Part shown: positions 16,252 to 26,374 of the stretch, piece by piece
How positions within the stretch are numbered: the stretch's first letter is position 1
Layout: the number at the start of each line of letters is the position of its first letter
The notes under the pieces: model-generated
What the model was told of the DNA's origin: nothing
What the model saw: only the letters and a program-made list of their open reading frames with translations
The model's database searches: none
Assembly: GCF_001899075.1 (NCBI RefSeq)
Contig: NZ_MKVA01000002.1
Span: forward strand, 20,765-84,764
Length of the DNA: 64,000 nt
Direction: 5' to 3'
Origin: Devosia sp. 67-54
GTDB lineage: Bacteria; Pseudomonadota; Alphaproteobacteria; Rhizobiales; Devosiaceae
Translations under genes and position numbers: made by a program

Positions 16252-17730
16252 GTGACCTCCGAAACCTATTCCGACGCCTCCGTGGCGGCCGCCCAGCATC
16301 CCGACAACGCGGCGCGCAACAGCCTCGTCATCAATCTGCTGCTGGTCTCGGCCTTCGTGGTGATGCTCAACGAGACCATCATGAACGTCGCCATCCCGAC
16401 GATTCGCGATGCCTTCGCCACGACCCCCAGCGCCGCGCAATGGCTGGCGACGGCGTTCCTGCTCACCATGGCGGTGGTGATCCCGATCAGCGGCTTCCTG
16501 CTGCAGCGGCTCAGCACGCGCACCATCTTCGTGCTCGCCATGACGCTGTTCTCGGCCGGCACGGCGCTGGCCATCTTCGCGCCCAACCTCGAAGTGCTGG
16601 TGTTCTGCCGCGTGGTGCAGGCCTCGGGCACGGCGGTGATGATGCCGCTGCTGATGACCACGGTGATGACGCTGGTGCCGCCGCAGAACCGCGGCCGCAT
16701 GATGGGCAACATCTCGGTGGTGATGTCGCTGGCGCCGGCGGCCGGGCCGGTGGTGGGCGGGCTGATCATCAGCTATCTGCCCTGGCACTACATCTTCATC
16801 CTGGTGCTGCCGATCGCGCTGATCGCGCTGACCCTGGGCCTGCGCCGCATGGTCAACGTCACCACGCCGCACAAGGCCAGCCTCGACGTGCTGTCGGTGA
16901 TCCTGTCGGCCTTCGCCTTCGGCGGGCTGGTCTACGGGCTTTCGGGCCTCGGCTCGCTCGACAGCGCAGCGGGCGGCAGCCAGTCGGTGGCGTGGATCGC
17001 GCTCGGCGTGGGCGTCGTCACCATGGTGCTCTTCGTCTGGCGGCAGATTGCGCTGCAGGCCAGCGGCTCGCCGCTGCTCGACCTCCGGACTTTCCAGTCG
17101 TGGAACTTCAGCGTCGCCAACATCATGTTCGTGATCGGCATGGCCTCGATGTTCGGCAGCCTCAACCTGCTGCCGTATTACCTGCAGAACGTGCTGAAGC
17201 TCGAGCCGGTCTATATCGGCCTCATCCTCCTGCCCGGCGGGCTGTGGATGGCGATCCTCGGGCCGTTCGTCGGCCGGCTCTACGACAAGGTCGGCCCCCG
17301 GCCGCTGATCATCCCGGCGATGTTCATCATCTCGGGCGTGCTGTGGGCGATGACGCTGCTCGGCACCACCACCTGGTGGCCGCTGATCGTCGCCGGCTAT
17401 CTGATCCTGTGCACCGGCTTCTCGTTCCTGTTCGGGCCGCTGTTCACGCTGAGCCTGGGGTCGGTCAAGCCCGAATTCTACTCGCATGGCTCGGCGCTGC
17501 TCGGCTCGATCCAGCAGGTGGCGGGCGCGGCGGGCGTGGCGCTGCTCATCGCCATCATGGCGTCGCGGGCGCAGGCGCTGGGCGGCATCGACGATGTCGA
17601 GGCGCTGGCCGCCGGCATCCGCACGGCGTTCCTGGTCGGCGCCAGCATCTCGCTCCTGGCGGTGGTCACGACGTTCTTCATCAGGAAGCCCGATCCGGCG
17701 CCGCAAGGCGGCTGGGGCGGCGGCCACTAG
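16252..17730 (+). CDS. MFS multidrug exporter, DHA2 (EmrB/QacA) type
   Basis: A 492-residue major-facilitator transporter with about 14 hydrophobic helices, the size and pattern of the DHA2 family of drug/H+ antiporters. Motif A-like and motif C-like segments are present, including LNETIMNVAIPTIRDAF in helix 1, WLATAFLLTMAV, and LAPAAGPVVGGLI. The start is taken as GTG at 16252 because GAGGAG lies seven to twelve bases upstream; a GTG at 16207 is possible. No periplasmic adaptor (EmrA-like) gene is adjacent, so export is probably across the inner membrane only. Confidence 0.88.
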   Translation: MTSETYSDASVAAAQHPDNAARNSLVINLLLVSAFVVMLNETIMNVAIPTIRDAFATTPSAAQWLATAFLLTMAVVIPISGFLLQRLSTRTIFVLAMTLFSAGTALAIFAPNLEVLVFCRVVQASGTAVMMPLLMTTVMTLVPPQNRGRMMGNISVVMSLAPAAGPVVGGLIISYLPWHYIFILVLPIALIALTLGLRRMVNVTTPHKASLDVLSVILSAFAFGGLVYGLSGLGSLDSAAGGSQSVAWIALGVGVVTMVLFVWRQIALQASGSPLLDLRTFQSWNFSVANIMFVIGMASMFGSLNLLPYYLQNVLKLEPVYIGLILLPGGLWMAILGPFVGRLYDKVGPRPLIIPAMFIISGVLWAMTLLGTTTWWPLIVAGYLILCTGFSFLFGPLFTLSLGSVKPEFYSHGSALLGSIQQVAGAAGVALLIAIMASRAQALGGIDDVEALAAGIRTAFLVGASISLLAVVTTFFIRKPDPAPQGGWGGGH

Positions 17731-17752
17731 GACTGCTGGAACGATGTTACAA

Positions 17753-17774
17753 GGCGCGGGAGCGATCCCGCGCC
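17753..17774. terminator. Bidirectional hairpin between convergent genes
   Basis: A perfect 9-base stem GGCGCGGGA (17753-17761) / TCCCGCGCC (17766-17774) closes a GCGA tetraloop (GNRA type). It lies between the stops of the MFS gene and the oppositely oriented kinase gene. On the plus strand CTGTTCATT follows; on the minus strand TTGTAACAT follows. Neither is a full U-tract, but the position favours a shared terminator. Confidence 0.65.
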
Positions 17775-17778
17775 CTGT

Positions 17779-18339
17779 TCATTGGTGCGCCAGCGCAATC
17801 GCGATACGGTCGGCACACTGCTGCGGACTCAGCGCGGAAGTATCGACCTCGAGGTCGTAGCGCTTTCCGGCATGTACCGTGTCCTGCCAGCGCTGCACGG
17901 GCAGCGGAACAGCGGCGCCGCCGGCATAATGTCCGGTGGTATCGGCATTGCGCCGCGCCATGATCGCCTCGATCGGGCAATGCACGCCGACCCAGAGGAC
18001 AGACAAGCCGGCCAGCGTTTCGCGGGCCATTTGCGCAATGCCGAGCGGGCGGCTGTAGTCGTCGTGCAATCCGACGTCGCTCACGACATCGAGGCCGTTG
18101 CGCGCGAATGCTGCGAGGCTGTCGAAGAGCGATGCGTAGCCGCGCCGGACGAATTCCTCGAGGTCGGGCCGTTCGCCGCCCGGCCTGAGGCCGATGCCGG
18201 GACGCAGATGCTGCGGCGTCATCGCCATCATGGCGTCGACGCCGAAGCCCAGCCAGTCCCCCCTGGCCTGCAGCGCCCGCGCGATCGAACTCTTGCCGGC
18301 GCGCGGCACGCCGTTGAGCAGGATGACGCGGCCAAACAT
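17779..18339 (-). CDS. P-loop kinase of the chloramphenicol phosphotransferase-like family
   Basis: A 186-residue protein with Walker A GVPRAGKSS (residues 10-18) and the size and order of the CPT-like family (PF07931), which phosphorylates small hydroxyl compounds. SDVGLHDDYS and VLWVGVHCPIEAIMARR fit family strands. The gene lies 3 bases after ppa on the same strand, so it is likely co-transcribed with it. A drug-resistance role is only one option; many relatives act on unknown metabolites. Confidence 0.75.
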   Translation of the reverse strand: MFGRVILLNGVPRAGKSSIARALQARGDWLGFGVDAMMAMTPQHLRPGIGLRPGGERPDLEEFVRRGYASLFDSLAAFARNGLDVVSDVGLHDDYSRPLGIAQMARETLAGLSVLWVGVHCPIEAIMARRNADTTGHYAGGAAVPLPVQRWQDTVHAGKRYDLEVDTSALSPQQCADRIAIALAHQ

Positions 18340-18342
18340 CGG

Positions 18343-18876
18343 CTACTTGGCGGTCTTGGCCAACTCGATCGAGTCGAGGATGACGCGGCGGGCATCGGCG
18401 GCGTCGCCGACATGGGAGATCTTGGCCCATTTGTTGGGCTCGAGATCCTTGTAGTGGGTGAAGAAGTGCTTCACGCGCTCGACCTGGATGTCCTGGATAT
18501 CGTGGATATCGTGCACCTTGTCGTACATGGCGGTGAGCTTGTGCGCCGGCACCGCCAGGATCTTTTCGTCCTTGCCGCCGTCGTCTTCCATGAACAGCAC
18601 GCCGATGGGGCGGCTGCGCACCACGGCGCCGGGCACCAGCGGCCTTGAGTTCATCACCAGCACGTCGAGCGGGTCGCCGTCGCCGCACAGCGTGTGCGGG
18701 ATGAAGCCGTAATTTCCCGGATAGCGCATCGGGGTATAGAGGAAGCGGTCGACGAACAGGGCGCCCGAGGCCTTGTCGATCTCGTATTTGATCGGCTCGC
18801 CGCCCAGCGGCACCTCGATGATGACGTTGATGTCGTCGGGCGGGGCCTTGCCGATGGCGATGGCGTCGATGTTCAT
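18343..18876 (-). CDS. ppa: Soluble inorganic pyrophosphatase (family I)
   Basis: A 177-residue cytoplasmic enzyme that hydrolyses PPi to two phosphates and pulls biosynthetic reactions forward. The signature DGDPLDVLV of family I is present, as are the [29 protein letters not shown] region and [14 protein letters not shown]. The ATG at 18876 gives the normal length of about 178. It sits downstream of a TerB-like gene and upstream of the CPT-like kinase on the same strand. The organism also has HppA, so PPi can be either burned or used for proton pumping. Confidence 0.96.
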   Translation of the reverse strand: MNIDAIAIGKAPPDDINVIIEVPLGGEPIKYEIDKASGALFVDRFLYTPMRYPGNYGFIPHTLCGDGDPLDVLVMNSRPLVPGAVVRSRPIGVLFMEDDGGKDEKILAVPAHKLTAMYDKVHDIHDIQDIQVERVKHFFTHYKDLEPNKWAKISHVGDAADARRVILDSIELAKTAK

Positions 18877-18964
18877 GGGCGGCTCGAGGCTGTTGCGGAA
18901 AGAGGCGGGGGTTTTGGCGCAGCGCCCGGCATCTGGCAAGCGCTCGTTGCGTCGCGGGCGGCGC

Positions 18965-19399
18965 TCAGGCGGAGCGGCTCATCTGCTTGCGCAGCGTCGT
19001 GCGGTCGCGCGCCGACACGCCGATCAGCTCGGCGATGCGCCAGACCATGTTGTCCTCGAGCTCGTGGTTCTTGCCGTCGGCGAACACCACCTGCCACATC
19101 ATGCGCACGATCTCGAGCCGCTCGGCTTCCTCGAGCGAGGCGATGGCGGAGGTGAAGCGGTAGAAATCGACCGCCTCGCTGTCGCTGCGGGTGGCCTGCG
19201 CGACCAGCCGGTCGACCTCGTCTTCGGCGAGGCCGTAATGGTCCATCAGCGCGCTGCGCACGGCGGCGCGCTCGTCGTCGGTCACCTGCCCGTCCACTGC
19301 CGACAGGTGCACCAGCAGGGCGGCGACCGCGAGCCGGGGCTCGTTGTGGAAGTGCGGCGTTTCGGGCTGGGCGAACAGGCGGGTGATGGCGTCGAACAT
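18965..19399 (-). CDS. TerB-family tellurite-resistance-like protein
   Basis: A 144-residue all-helical protein of the TerB-like group (PF05099). The pattern [22 protein letters not shown], with acidic residues in DGxVxxxE form, and the later [24 protein letters not shown] repeat two metal-binding-like helices typical of TerB. These proteins occur widely without tellurite operons and their role is unknown. No other ter gene is present. The gene reads away from the imuA promoter, 200 bases distant. Confidence 0.82.
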   Translation of the reverse strand: MFDAITRLFAQPETPHFHNEPRLAVAALLVHLSAVDGQVTDDERAAVRSALMDHYGLAEDEVDRLVAQATRSDSEAVDFYRFTSAIASLEEAERLEIVRMMWQVVFADGKNHELEDNMVWRIAELIGVSARDRTTLRKQMSRSA

Positions 19400-19557
19400 G
19401 AGGCTTTCCGATGCGAGGGTCGCTGAAATACTGCGCGAGCCCCCGGTTGCGGAAGCCGGGCGAGGCCGCCTCACGCGCTGTTGAAGCCGAAGCGCGGCGT
19501 TTCGGCCACATGCGGGGCCGGCGAAAGAGTCGGCTTGACTCTGCAACCGAGTCTGAT

Positions 19558-19572
19558 GTTCTCTCTTTGTTC
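19558..19572 (+). promoter_or_regulatory. LexA (SOS) box upstream of imuA-imuB-dnaE2
   Basis: GTTC (19558-19561), seven bases, then GTTC (19569-19572) is an exact match to the alphaproteobacterial LexA operator GTTC-N7-GTTC. It lies 29 bases before the imuA start codon. This agrees with the known LexA control of imuA-imuB-dnaE2 cassettes, so the operon should be induced by DNA damage. Confidence 0.9.
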
Positions 19573-19600
19573 TCATCATGCGAACAAGGGAGCCCTCCCC

Positions 19601-20428
19601 ATGCTGGGCAAAGCGCAAACTCTCGCGACCCTGAAGCAGCAGGTCGCCGCCCTCGAAGCCCAGCCGGTGCTCAAGGATTTCGAGGCCGGGCCGCGGCCGC
19701 AGGGCCTTTTGGCGACGCCGCGCGGCGCGCTGCACGAGGTGTTCGCCGACGGCCTCGCCGATAGCGGGGCGGCGCTGGGCTTCGCCTTGGCGCAGGCGCG
19801 CGGCCTGCTGCAGCCGGCACGGCCGGGGCTGCTCATCCTGCAGCTCAAGGCCGACGCGCAGGAGCTGGGCCTGCCCTACGGGCTCGGGCTCCAGAATTTC
19901 GGGCTCGACAGCGAGGCGATCGTCCTGATCCGCACCGGCAGCATCGTCGAGCTGTTGTGGGCCATCGAGGAGGCGGTGGCCTGCCGGGCGGTGGGCGCGG
20001 TGGTGGCCGACATCGCCTATGCGCACAAGGCGCTCGATTTCACCGCCTCGCGGCGGCTGGCGCTGCGCAGCGCGGCGTCTGCCGGGGCGGTGCTGCTGGT
20101 GCGCTATGGCCGCGCCCGCGAGGCCAGCGCCGCCCGCTATCGCTGGCGGGTGCTGCCCGCTCCCAGCGCCCCGCCGCCGTTCGACGAGCGGGCGCCCGGC
20201 CCGCCGCGCTGGCGGGTGGTGCTGGAGAAGGGCAGCCTCGATCCGCGGCGGCGCGGCACCGAGGGCGAGGAGTATCTGGTGGACTGGACGGACCATGGTT
20301 TCGCGTTGGCAGACGACACTTCCGGCAGCGGCCGGTCCGGCACCGACCGCCCCGCTGTTCCCGCCGTCGCGGCGCTACCTGATGCTGACGCTGCCGCGCT
20401 GGGCGACCGATTGTCTCAAGCGGGCTGA
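19601..20428 (+). CDS. imuA: ImuA, SOS mutagenesis accessory protein
   Basis: A 275-residue protein of the ImuA family, RecA/SulA-like proteins that act with ImuB and DnaE2 in damage-induced mutagenesis. The N-terminus (TLATLKQQVAALEA) and the LHEVFADGLADSGAALGFAL segment are typical, as is the LWAIEEAVACRAVGAVVAD region equivalent to a RecA core strand-helix. The ATG at 19601 follows a LexA box. The C-terminal 134 bases overlap the imuB start in another frame, unusual even for coupled genes. Confidence 0.88.
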   Translation: MLGKAQTLATLKQQVAALEAQPVLKDFEAGPRPQGLLATPRGALHEVFADGLADSGAALGFALAQARGLLQPARPGLLILQLKADAQELGLPYGLGLQNFGLDSEAIVLIRTGSIVELLWAIEEAVACRAVGAVVADIAYAHKALDFTASRRLALRSAASAGAVLLVRYGRAREASAARYRWRVLPAPSAPPPFDERAPGPPRWRVVLEKGSLDPRRRGTEGEEYLVDWTDHGFALADDTSGSGRSGTDRPAVPAVAALPDADAAALGDRLSQAG

Positions 20429-21971
20429 GCCGGCGCTCGCCGCTTCCGGCCGGCCGCTGGCGCTGTGGGAAAAGCACAAGGGCGCGATGCGGCTGGTGGC
20501 GGTCGATGCGGCCGCGACGGGGCTCGGGCTCGCTGCCGGGCAGTCGCTGTCGGATGCGCGCGCCATGGTGCCCGGGCTCGAGGCGCGCGAGATCGACCGG
20601 CTGCACCTGACGCAGCTTTTCGCCGATTTCGCCGACTGGCATTCCAACGCCTCGCCGATCGTGTCGGTGCTGACCCATGCGGAGGCCTATGGCGATCTCT
20701 GCCTCGATATCACCGGGGTCAGCCATCTGTTCGGCGGCGAAGCGGCGATGCTCGAAAGGCTGGTCGGCCGCCTGCGACGACTGGGCTTTTCCACCCAGGG
20801 CGCCATCGCCTCGACCATCGGCGCCGCCTGGGCCATCGCCCATTTCGCCCCGGGGCGGATCGTGCCGGCGGGCCACGAGGCCGAGGCGCTGCGGCCGCTG
20901 CCGGTCGCGGCGCTGCGGCTCGAGCCGGCGCAGGCCGACAGGCTCGTGCAGCTCGGCCTCAAGCGCATCAGCCAGCTCTTCGAGCGCGACCGCAAGAGCA
21001 TGCAGGCGCGGTTTGGAGTGTCGTTCCTGTTGCGGTTCGACCAGGCGCTGGGGTGGATCGAAGAAAAGCTCGATCCGCGCCTGCCGGTCGCCGATCGGTT
21101 CGCCGAGCATCGCTTCGCCGAACCGATCGGACTCATCGACGACGTGCTGATGTGCACGCACGACCTGGCGGTGCAGCTTGCGTCCCGCCTCCAGGGGGAA
21201 GGCATCGGCGCGCAGAGCTTCCACCTCTTCCTCTATCGCGTCGACCACAAGGTGATGACGCTGTCGGTCAATGCGGCGCGGGCGACGCGCGATGCGCATC
21301 ATATCGCCCGCCTGTTCGCGCATCGCGCCGAGCGGCTGGGGGCGGAATACGATGCCGGTTTCGGCATCGACATGATCCGGCTCGGGGCCAGCTCGATCTT
21401 GCCGCTGGCGCCCACCCAGACCGGCGCCTTCGGCGTCGACACCGGCTCGCAGAGCCTCGACCGCCTTTACGATGTGATGAGCAGCCGGCTGGGGGCGCTG
21501 GCGGTGGTCCGCGCCAGGCCGGTCAACAGCTACATCCCCGAGCGTGCCGTGGTGCTCGAGCCGGCGATCGCAGCCTCTCCCGCCGGCCCGGAGGCGCCGC
21601 CGCTCACGGTGCCGCGTCCGATGCGGCTGCTGCCGCAGCCCGAGCAGATCACCGTCATCGCCGAAGTGCCCGATGCGCCGCCGGCCGGCATGACCTGGCG
21701 GCGGGTCAATTACCGCTTCGTCAAGGCCTCCGGGCCGGAGCGGATCAGCGACGAATGGCACCGCACCGGCCGGAAGCTGCAGTTGACGCCGGGCAGCATC
21801 GAAGCGGCCAGCGCCGACAGGAGCCGCACGCTCTATTTCGAGGAGGGGCGCAGCACGCGCGACTATTATGTCGTCGAGGACGATGGCGGGCGGCGCTTCT
21901 GGCTGTTCCGCCTCGGCCTCTACGGAGTCGCCGAGACGCCGCGCTGGTTCCTGCAGGGGTTCTTTTCATGA
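20295..21971 (+). CDS. imuB: ImuB, inactive Y-family polymerase-like mutagenesis protein
   Basis: A 558-residue ImuB protein, a Y-family polymerase homologue that lacks the catalytic acidic residues and works as a hub between the beta clamp, ImuA and DnaE2. The N-terminal RYLMLTLPRWATD replaces the DMDAFF of active enzymes. EAYGDLCLDITGVSHLFGGE and the little-finger and C-terminal regions ([12 protein letters not shown]) fit. The ATG at 20295 is chosen because the conserved RRYL segment precedes the next ATG (20382). It overlaps imuA by 134 bases and dnaE2 by four. Confidence 0.88.
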   Translation: MVSRWQTTLPAAAGPAPTAPLFPPSRRYLMLTLPRWATDCLKRAEPALAASGRPLALWEKHKGAMRLVAVDAAATGLGLAAGQSLSDARAMVPGLEAREIDRLHLTQLFADFADWHSNASPIVSVLTHAEAYGDLCLDITGVSHLFGGEAAMLERLVGRLRRLGFSTQGAIASTIGAAWAIAHFAPGRIVPAGHEAEALRPLPVAALRLEPAQADRLVQLGLKRISQLFERDRKSMQARFGVSFLLRFDQALGWIEEKLDPRLPVADRFAEHRFAEPIGLIDDVLMCTHDLAVQLASRLQGEGIGAQSFHLFLYRVDHKVMTLSVNAARATRDAHHIARLFAHRAERLGAEYDAGFGIDMIRLGASSILPLAPTQTGAFGVDTGSQSLDRLYDVMSSRLGALAVVRARPVNSYIPERAVVLEPAIAASPAGPEAPPLTVPRPMRLLPQPEQITVIAEVPDAPPAGMTWRRVNYRFVKASGPERISDEWHRTGRKLQLTPGSIEAASADRSRTLYFEEGRSTRDYYVVEDDGGRRFWLFRLGLYGVAETPRWFLQGFFS

Positions 21972-24900
21972 GCGCCGCATCCCCCGGCTATATCGAGCTG
22001 GTCTCGACCTCGAACTTTTCGTTCCTGCGCGGCGGCTCGCATCCCGAGGAACTGGCGATCGCCGCGGGCGTGCTCGGGCTCAAGGGGTTCGGCCTTGCCG
22101 ACCGCAACAGCTTCGCCGGGGTGGTGCGGGCCTATGTCGGCCTGCGCGACATGGAGCCCAGACCGCCGCAAGGGTTCCGCTATCTGGTGGGCACGCGGCT
22201 CGGCTTTGCCGACGGCACGCCCGACCTCGTCGCCTACCCTTCCGACCGCGACGCCTATGGGCGGCTGTGCAAGCTGATCAGCCTGGGCAATCTGCACAAG
22301 GAGGGCGAGAAGGGCAATTGCCGGCTGGTCTTCGACGATCTGGCGCCGGCCCTGTCGCGGGCGAAAGTGGTCGATATCTGCGCCGAGGATTTCACCCAGG
22401 GGCAGCTCTTCATCCTGATGCCCGACGAAACCGACTGGGCCGGAACCGAAGCCGTGCTGCGGCGGCTGGCGGCGCATTGCCCGGGGCGGGTGTGGCTCGG
22501 GGCGGCCTGCCGCTTTGCCGGCAGCGACCGGGAACGGCTCAATCGCCTCGCCGACCTCGCCCATCGCACCGGCGTGCCGATGCTCGCCAGCAACGATGTG
22601 CTCTATCACGAGCCGGGGCGCCGCGTGCTGCAGGACGTCGTCACCTGCATCCGCGAGCACATGAGCATCGAGGCGGCCGGCCGGCGGCTCGAGGCCAATG
22701 CCGAGCGGCACCTCAAGACGCCGGCGGAAATGCTGCGGCTGTTCCGCGAGCACCCGCAGGCGGTCGCCGAGACCGAGCGGTTCGCCGCCCGCATCGACTT
22801 CAGCCTCGATCAGCTCAAATACAATTATCCGACCGAGCAGATCGGCGCCGAAACCACGCAGCAGACGCTGGAACGCCTGACCTGGGAAGGGGCGCAAGCG
22901 CGGTTCGAGAACGCTGTTCCGGAAGAGGTCAAGACCCAGCTCGTGGCGGAACTCACCCTGATCGCGGAGAAGGGCTACGCTCCGTATTTCCTCACCGTGC
23001 ACGACATCGTCCGGCATGCCCGGGAGGAGCTTAAGATCCTCTGCCAGGGCCGGGGCTCGGCGGCCAATTCGGTGGTGTGCTTCTGCCTGGGCATCACCGA
23101 GGTGAACCCGGAAAAGGTCGACCTCGTCTTCGGCCGCTTCCTTTCCACCGAGCGTGACGAGCCACCCGACATCGATGTCGATTTCGAGCACGAGCGGCGC
23201 GAAGAGGTAATGCAGTACGTCTATGCCAAATATGGCGGCAACCACACCGGCCTGACCGCCAATGTGGTCACCTACCGTTCGCGCGGCGCCCTGCGCGAGA
23301 CCGCCAAGGTGTTCGGCCTGTCGGACGACACGATCGATGCCATCAACCGCCTGCACTGGGGCTGGGACAGCAGTCCGGAGCACGAGGACGTGCGGGCGCT
23401 CGGGCTCGATCCCGCCGATCCGCTGCTCGGCATGGTGCTGGAATGTGCGCAGGAACTGCATGGCTTTCCGCGGCATCTGAGCCAGCATGTGGGCGGCTTC
23501 GTCATCACCCGCGACGAGCTCGACCGGCTGGTGCCGATCAGCAAATCGGCGATGGACAGCCGCACCATCATCGAGTGGAACAAGGACGATATCGACGCGC
23601 TCGGCATCCTCAAGGTCGACGTGCTGGCGCTGGGCATGCTCACCTGCCTGCGCCGCGCCTTCGACCTCATGCACATGTGCTACAAACGCGACGTGCAGAT
23701 GACCGAATTGCTCGCTGAAGCGCATGATCACCCGGAGGTGGCCAAGCCGGTGTTCGACATGACGCACCGGGCCGACACCATCGGCGTGTTCCAGATCGAG
23801 AGCCGGGCGCAGATGTCGATGCTGCCGCGGCTCAGGCCGACGGAATTCTACGATCTCGTCATCGAGGTGGCGATCGTGCGGCCGGGCCCGATCCAGGGTG
23901 GCATGGTGCATCCCTATCTCAAGCGGCGGCTGGGCAAGGAAACCGTCACCTATCCGTCGCCCGAACTGGAGGCGGTGCTCGGCAAGACCATGGGTGTACC
24001 GCTGTTCCAGGAACAGGCGATGCAGATCGCGGTCAAGGGCGCCGGGTTCAGCCCGGGCGAGGCGGACCGGCTGCGGCGGTCGATGGCCACGTTCAAGCGC
24101 ACCGGTGGCGTGGGCGCATTCCGCGAGAAATTCCTGTCGGGAATGAAGGCCAACGGCTATCCGGCGGATTTTGCCGAGGCCTGCTTCAAGCAGATCGAAG
24201 GCTTCGGGTCCTACGGCTTTCCCGAAAGCCATGCGGCGTCCTTCGCCTTGCTGGTCTATGTCTCGTGCTGGCTGAAATGCCACTATCCGGACGTGTTCCT
24301 CGCGGCACTGCTCGACAGCCAGCCGATGGGATTTTATGCGCCGGCGCAGCTCATCCGCGATGCCATCGAACATGGCGTCGAGGTGCGGCCGGTCGACATC
24401 AACCACTCCGACTATTGGAGCGTGCTGGAAGCCGGCCCCCATGCCGGCCCGCGGGCGTGGACGCGGCACCAGCAGATGCGCGCGCATATCTGGTCGGACA
24501 AGGCCGTTCGCCTCGGTTTCCGCGAGGTCGGCGGCCTCAAGCAGGAGCATGCGATGCGGCTGATGGCGCGGCGCGGATCGGGCTATGGCTCGGTGCGCGA
24601 CCTGTGGAGCCGGACCGGGCTGCCGATCGCCGCGCTCGAAAAGCTGGCCGACGCCGACGCTTTCCGCTCGCTCGGCCTCAACCGGCGCAAGGCGCTATGG
24701 GCGGTCCGCGGCCTCAAGGGCGCGGAGGGGGCGGAGGGCGCCGCCGGGCTCGACCTGTTCCGCCCGCAGGGACGTCTGGCCGTGCACAGCGAGGCCGATC
24801 CGGATCTGCCGCCGATGTCGCATGGCGAGGACGTGGTGCACGATTATCGGACCATGTCGTTCTCGCTCAAGAGCCATCCGATGAGCTTTTTGCGCCGCAA

Positions 24901-25366
24901 GCTCGAGGCGCGCCGGGTGGTGCGCTGCGCCGATCTCAAGGCCTGCCGCAACGGGCAGCGCATCGAGGTCGCCGGCCTGGTGCTGGTCCGGCAGCGGCCG
25001 GGAACCGCCAGCGGCGTGGTGTTCGCCACGCTGGAAGACGAGACGGGCATCGCCAATATCGTCATCTGGTCGAAGGTCTTCGGCGTGCACCGGCGCACCA
25101 TCCTTGCCTCCCGGGTGATGGCGGTGCGCGGCAAGCTGCAGATCGAGGGCGATGTCGTCCACGTCGTGGCCGAGAGCTTCACCGACCTGACGGGCGAACT
25201 GACCAGCCTCGCAAACGGCTATGGGCTGGGCGATGCATCGCTTGCCCATGGCGACGAAGGCACGCTCGATACGACGCCGGCCTACCGGTTGCCGCAGCTC
25301 AAGCAGGAGGATGCCGCTGCGCGGCAGGCGCGGGCGGCGTTGCCGCGGGGGCGGAATTTCAAATGA
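21968..25366 (+). CDS. dnaE2: Error-prone DNA polymerase III alpha subunit DnaE2
   Basis: A 1132-residue C-family polymerase for damage-induced translesion synthesis with ImuA and ImuB. An N-terminal PHP-like domain (from [22 protein letters not shown]) is followed by the palm with [14 protein letters not shown] and [15 protein letters not shown], where the PDIDVDF carries catalytic aspartates, and the thumb, fingers and OB-fold ([21 protein letters not shown]). Length is close to the family norm of about 1100, shorter than replicative DnaE. Its ATG overlaps the imuB stop. It ends convergent with the pterin dehydratase gene, overlapping by eight bases. Confidence 0.95.
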   Translation: MSAASPGYIELVSTSNFSFLRGGSHPEELAIAAGVLGLKGFGLADRNSFAGVVRAYVGLRDMEPRPPQGFRYLVGTRLGFADGTPDLVAYPSDRDAYGRLCKLISLGNLHKEGEKGNCRLVFDDLAPALSRAKVVDICAEDFTQGQLFILMPDETDWAGTEAVLRRLAAHCPGRVWLGAACRFAGSDRERLNRLADLAHRTGVPMLASNDVLYHEPGRRVLQDVVTCIREHMSIEAAGRRLEANAERHLKTPAEMLRLFREHPQAVAETERFAARIDFSLDQLKYNYPTEQIGAETTQQTLERLTWEGAQARFENAVPEEVKTQLVAELTLIAEKGYAPYFLTVHDIVRHAREELKILCQGRGSAANSVVCFCLGITEVNPEKVDLVFGRFLSTERDEPPDIDVDFEHERREEVMQYVYAKYGGNHTGLTANVVTYRSRGALRETAKVFGLSDDTIDAINRLHWGWDSSPEHEDVRALGLDPADPLLGMVLECAQELHGFPRHLSQHVGGFVITRDELDRLVPISKSAMDSRTIIEWNKDDIDALGILKVDVLALGMLTCLRRAFDLMHMCYKRDVQMTELLAEAHDHPEVAKPVFDMTHRADTIGVFQIESRAQMSMLPRLRPTEFYDLVIEVAIVRPGPIQGGMVHPYLKRRLGKETVTYPSPELEAVLGKTMGVPLFQEQAMQIAVKGAGFSPGEADRLRRSMATFKRTGGVGAFREKFLSGMKANGYPADFAEACFKQIEGFGSYGFPESHAASFALLVYVSCWLKCHYPDVFLAALLDSQPMGFYAPAQLIRDAIEHGVEVRPVDINHSDYWSVLEAGPHAGPRAWTRHQQMRAHIWSDKAVRLGFREVGGLKQEHAMRLMARRGSGYGSVRDLWSRTGLPIAALEKLADADAFRSLGLNRRKALWAVRGLKGAEGAEGAAGLDLFRPQGRLAVHSEADPDLPPMSHGEDVVHDYRTMSFSLKSHPMSFLRRKLEARRVVRCADLKACRNGQRIEVAGLVLVRQRPGTASGVVFATLEDETGIANIVIWSKVFGVHRRTILASRVMAVRGKLQIEGDVVHVVAESFTDLTGELTSLANGYGLGDASLAHGDEGTLDTTPAYRLPQLKQEDAAARQARAALPRGRNFK

Positions 25367-25646
25367 GCCTCGCGATGGCGGCGGCGAGGTCGACATCCTT
25401 TTGCGTCACGCCGCCGGCGTCGTGGGTGCGCAGGCGGATGTTCACCCGGTTGTAGACGTTCGACCATTCGGGGTGGTGGTTCGCCGCCTCCGCCAGCAGC
25501 GCCACGCGGGTCATGAAGGCGAACGCCTCCGAAAAATCCTTGAACTTCAGGTCGCGGACCAGCGCGTCGGCGGCGGCATCGAAGCTCCATCCGGCGAGCG
25601 TTGCGAGCGCCGCGTCGCGGGCGGCGGTGTCGAGCCTCTCGGTCAT
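25359..25646 (-). CDS. phhB: 4a-hydroxytetrahydrobiopterin dehydratase (PCD/DCoH)
   Basis: A 95-residue pterin-4a-carbinolamine dehydratase. The active-site motif [25 protein letters not shown] is complete with both adjacent His and the later His (of THD). The enzyme recycles the pterin cofactor of aromatic amino acid hydroxylases or, in organisms without these, related pterins. The ATG at 25646 follows GGAGAGGAG; longer starts are unlikely. It overlaps the dnaE2 end by eight bases on the opposite strand. Confidence 0.93.
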   Translation of the reverse strand: MTERLDTAARDAALATLAGWSFDAAADALVRDLKFKDFSEAFAFMTRVALLAEAANHHPEWSNVYNRVNIRLRTHDAGGVTQKDVDLAAAIARLI

Positions 25647-25729
25647 CGTGCGTCTCCTCTCCATGCAATGCCGCGGCACGGCGGGCGTTCCGCTTGACCC
25701 GCGGCGCACCTGCCGTCACTCTCGTCAAG

Positions 25730-26158
25730 ATGCTAGACGACCCGCCCCAATCCGGCAAAAGCCTGTTCAGCGCGGTCTGTCGCCTCGCCGAGGCCTGGCG
25801 CCTGCACTACCGGCAGGAAATGGCGCGGCGCGGCTTTGCCTGGCACCTGACGGCGATCGGCGACCTGCTTGACCATCTGCCGCCGGAGGGGGCGCCGCAA
25901 GCCGTGCTCGCCGCCCGCACCGGGCTCAGCAAGCAGGCGGTGCAGCAGGCGCTCGACCAGCTCGAGCGGCACGGCGTGCTGCGGCGCGAGGTCGATCCCG
26001 GCGACAAGCGGGTGCGATATATCGTGTTAACGGAGCTTGGTCTCAGGAACCTCGCCGAGCGGCGGGCGGTGCTGGCCGAGATCGAGGCGGAGGCGCGGGC
26101 GGCGCTGGGCAAGAAAGGCGCCAAGGCGCTGCGCAAGACGCTGCGCCGGCTGGGCTAG
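25730..26158 (+). CDS. MarR-family transcriptional regulator
   Basis: A 142-residue winged-helix regulator. A helical N-terminus (ACRLAEAWRLHYRQEMARRG-like) leads to the wing-HTH LAARTGLSKQAVQQALDQLERHGVLRREVDPGDKRVRYIVLTELG, a standard MarR recognition helix and wing. It lies divergent from phhB with an 83-base gap. The ligand and targets are not visible; self-regulation and control of the neighbouring pterin gene are possible. Confidence 0.85.
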   Translation: MLDDPPQSGKSLFSAVCRLAEAWRLHYRQEMARRGFAWHLTAIGDLLDHLPPEGAPQAVLAARTGLSKQAVQQALDQLERHGVLRREVDPGDKRVRYIVLTELGLRNLAERRAVLAEIEAEARAALGKKGAKALRKTLRRLG

Positions 26159-26374
26159 TGGCGCGTGCCAGAGGCCGGAGCCGGCGGCGTCCGGCCCTCG
26201 CCGGCCCGGCCGATCGGGACAATTGGCAGCAATTTGCCGAACGCTCCATAAACCATTTGCGCCGATTGCCGGCCCCCGTGGCGCCTCCCGCCCGGTTTTC
26301 GGCGCTCGGGGACGGCCTCGAAATGCGGCATTAACAGCTTTTCGGCATGCTTTTCCCCCAACAGACGGGATTGC

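Noticed and set aside
17779-18339. Chloramphenicol resistance gene
   Set aside because: It shares the kinase family, but co-transcription with ppa and lack of other resistance context make this a guess.
18965-19399. Tellurite-resistance locus
   Set aside because: Only a TerB-like gene is present; no terACDE or terZ genes are adjacent.
20465-21967. An in-frame upstream extension of dnaE2 that would make a 1633-residue fusion
   Set aside because: The extension covers imuB in another frame and is low complexity; DnaE2 starts at the conserved ATG at 21968.
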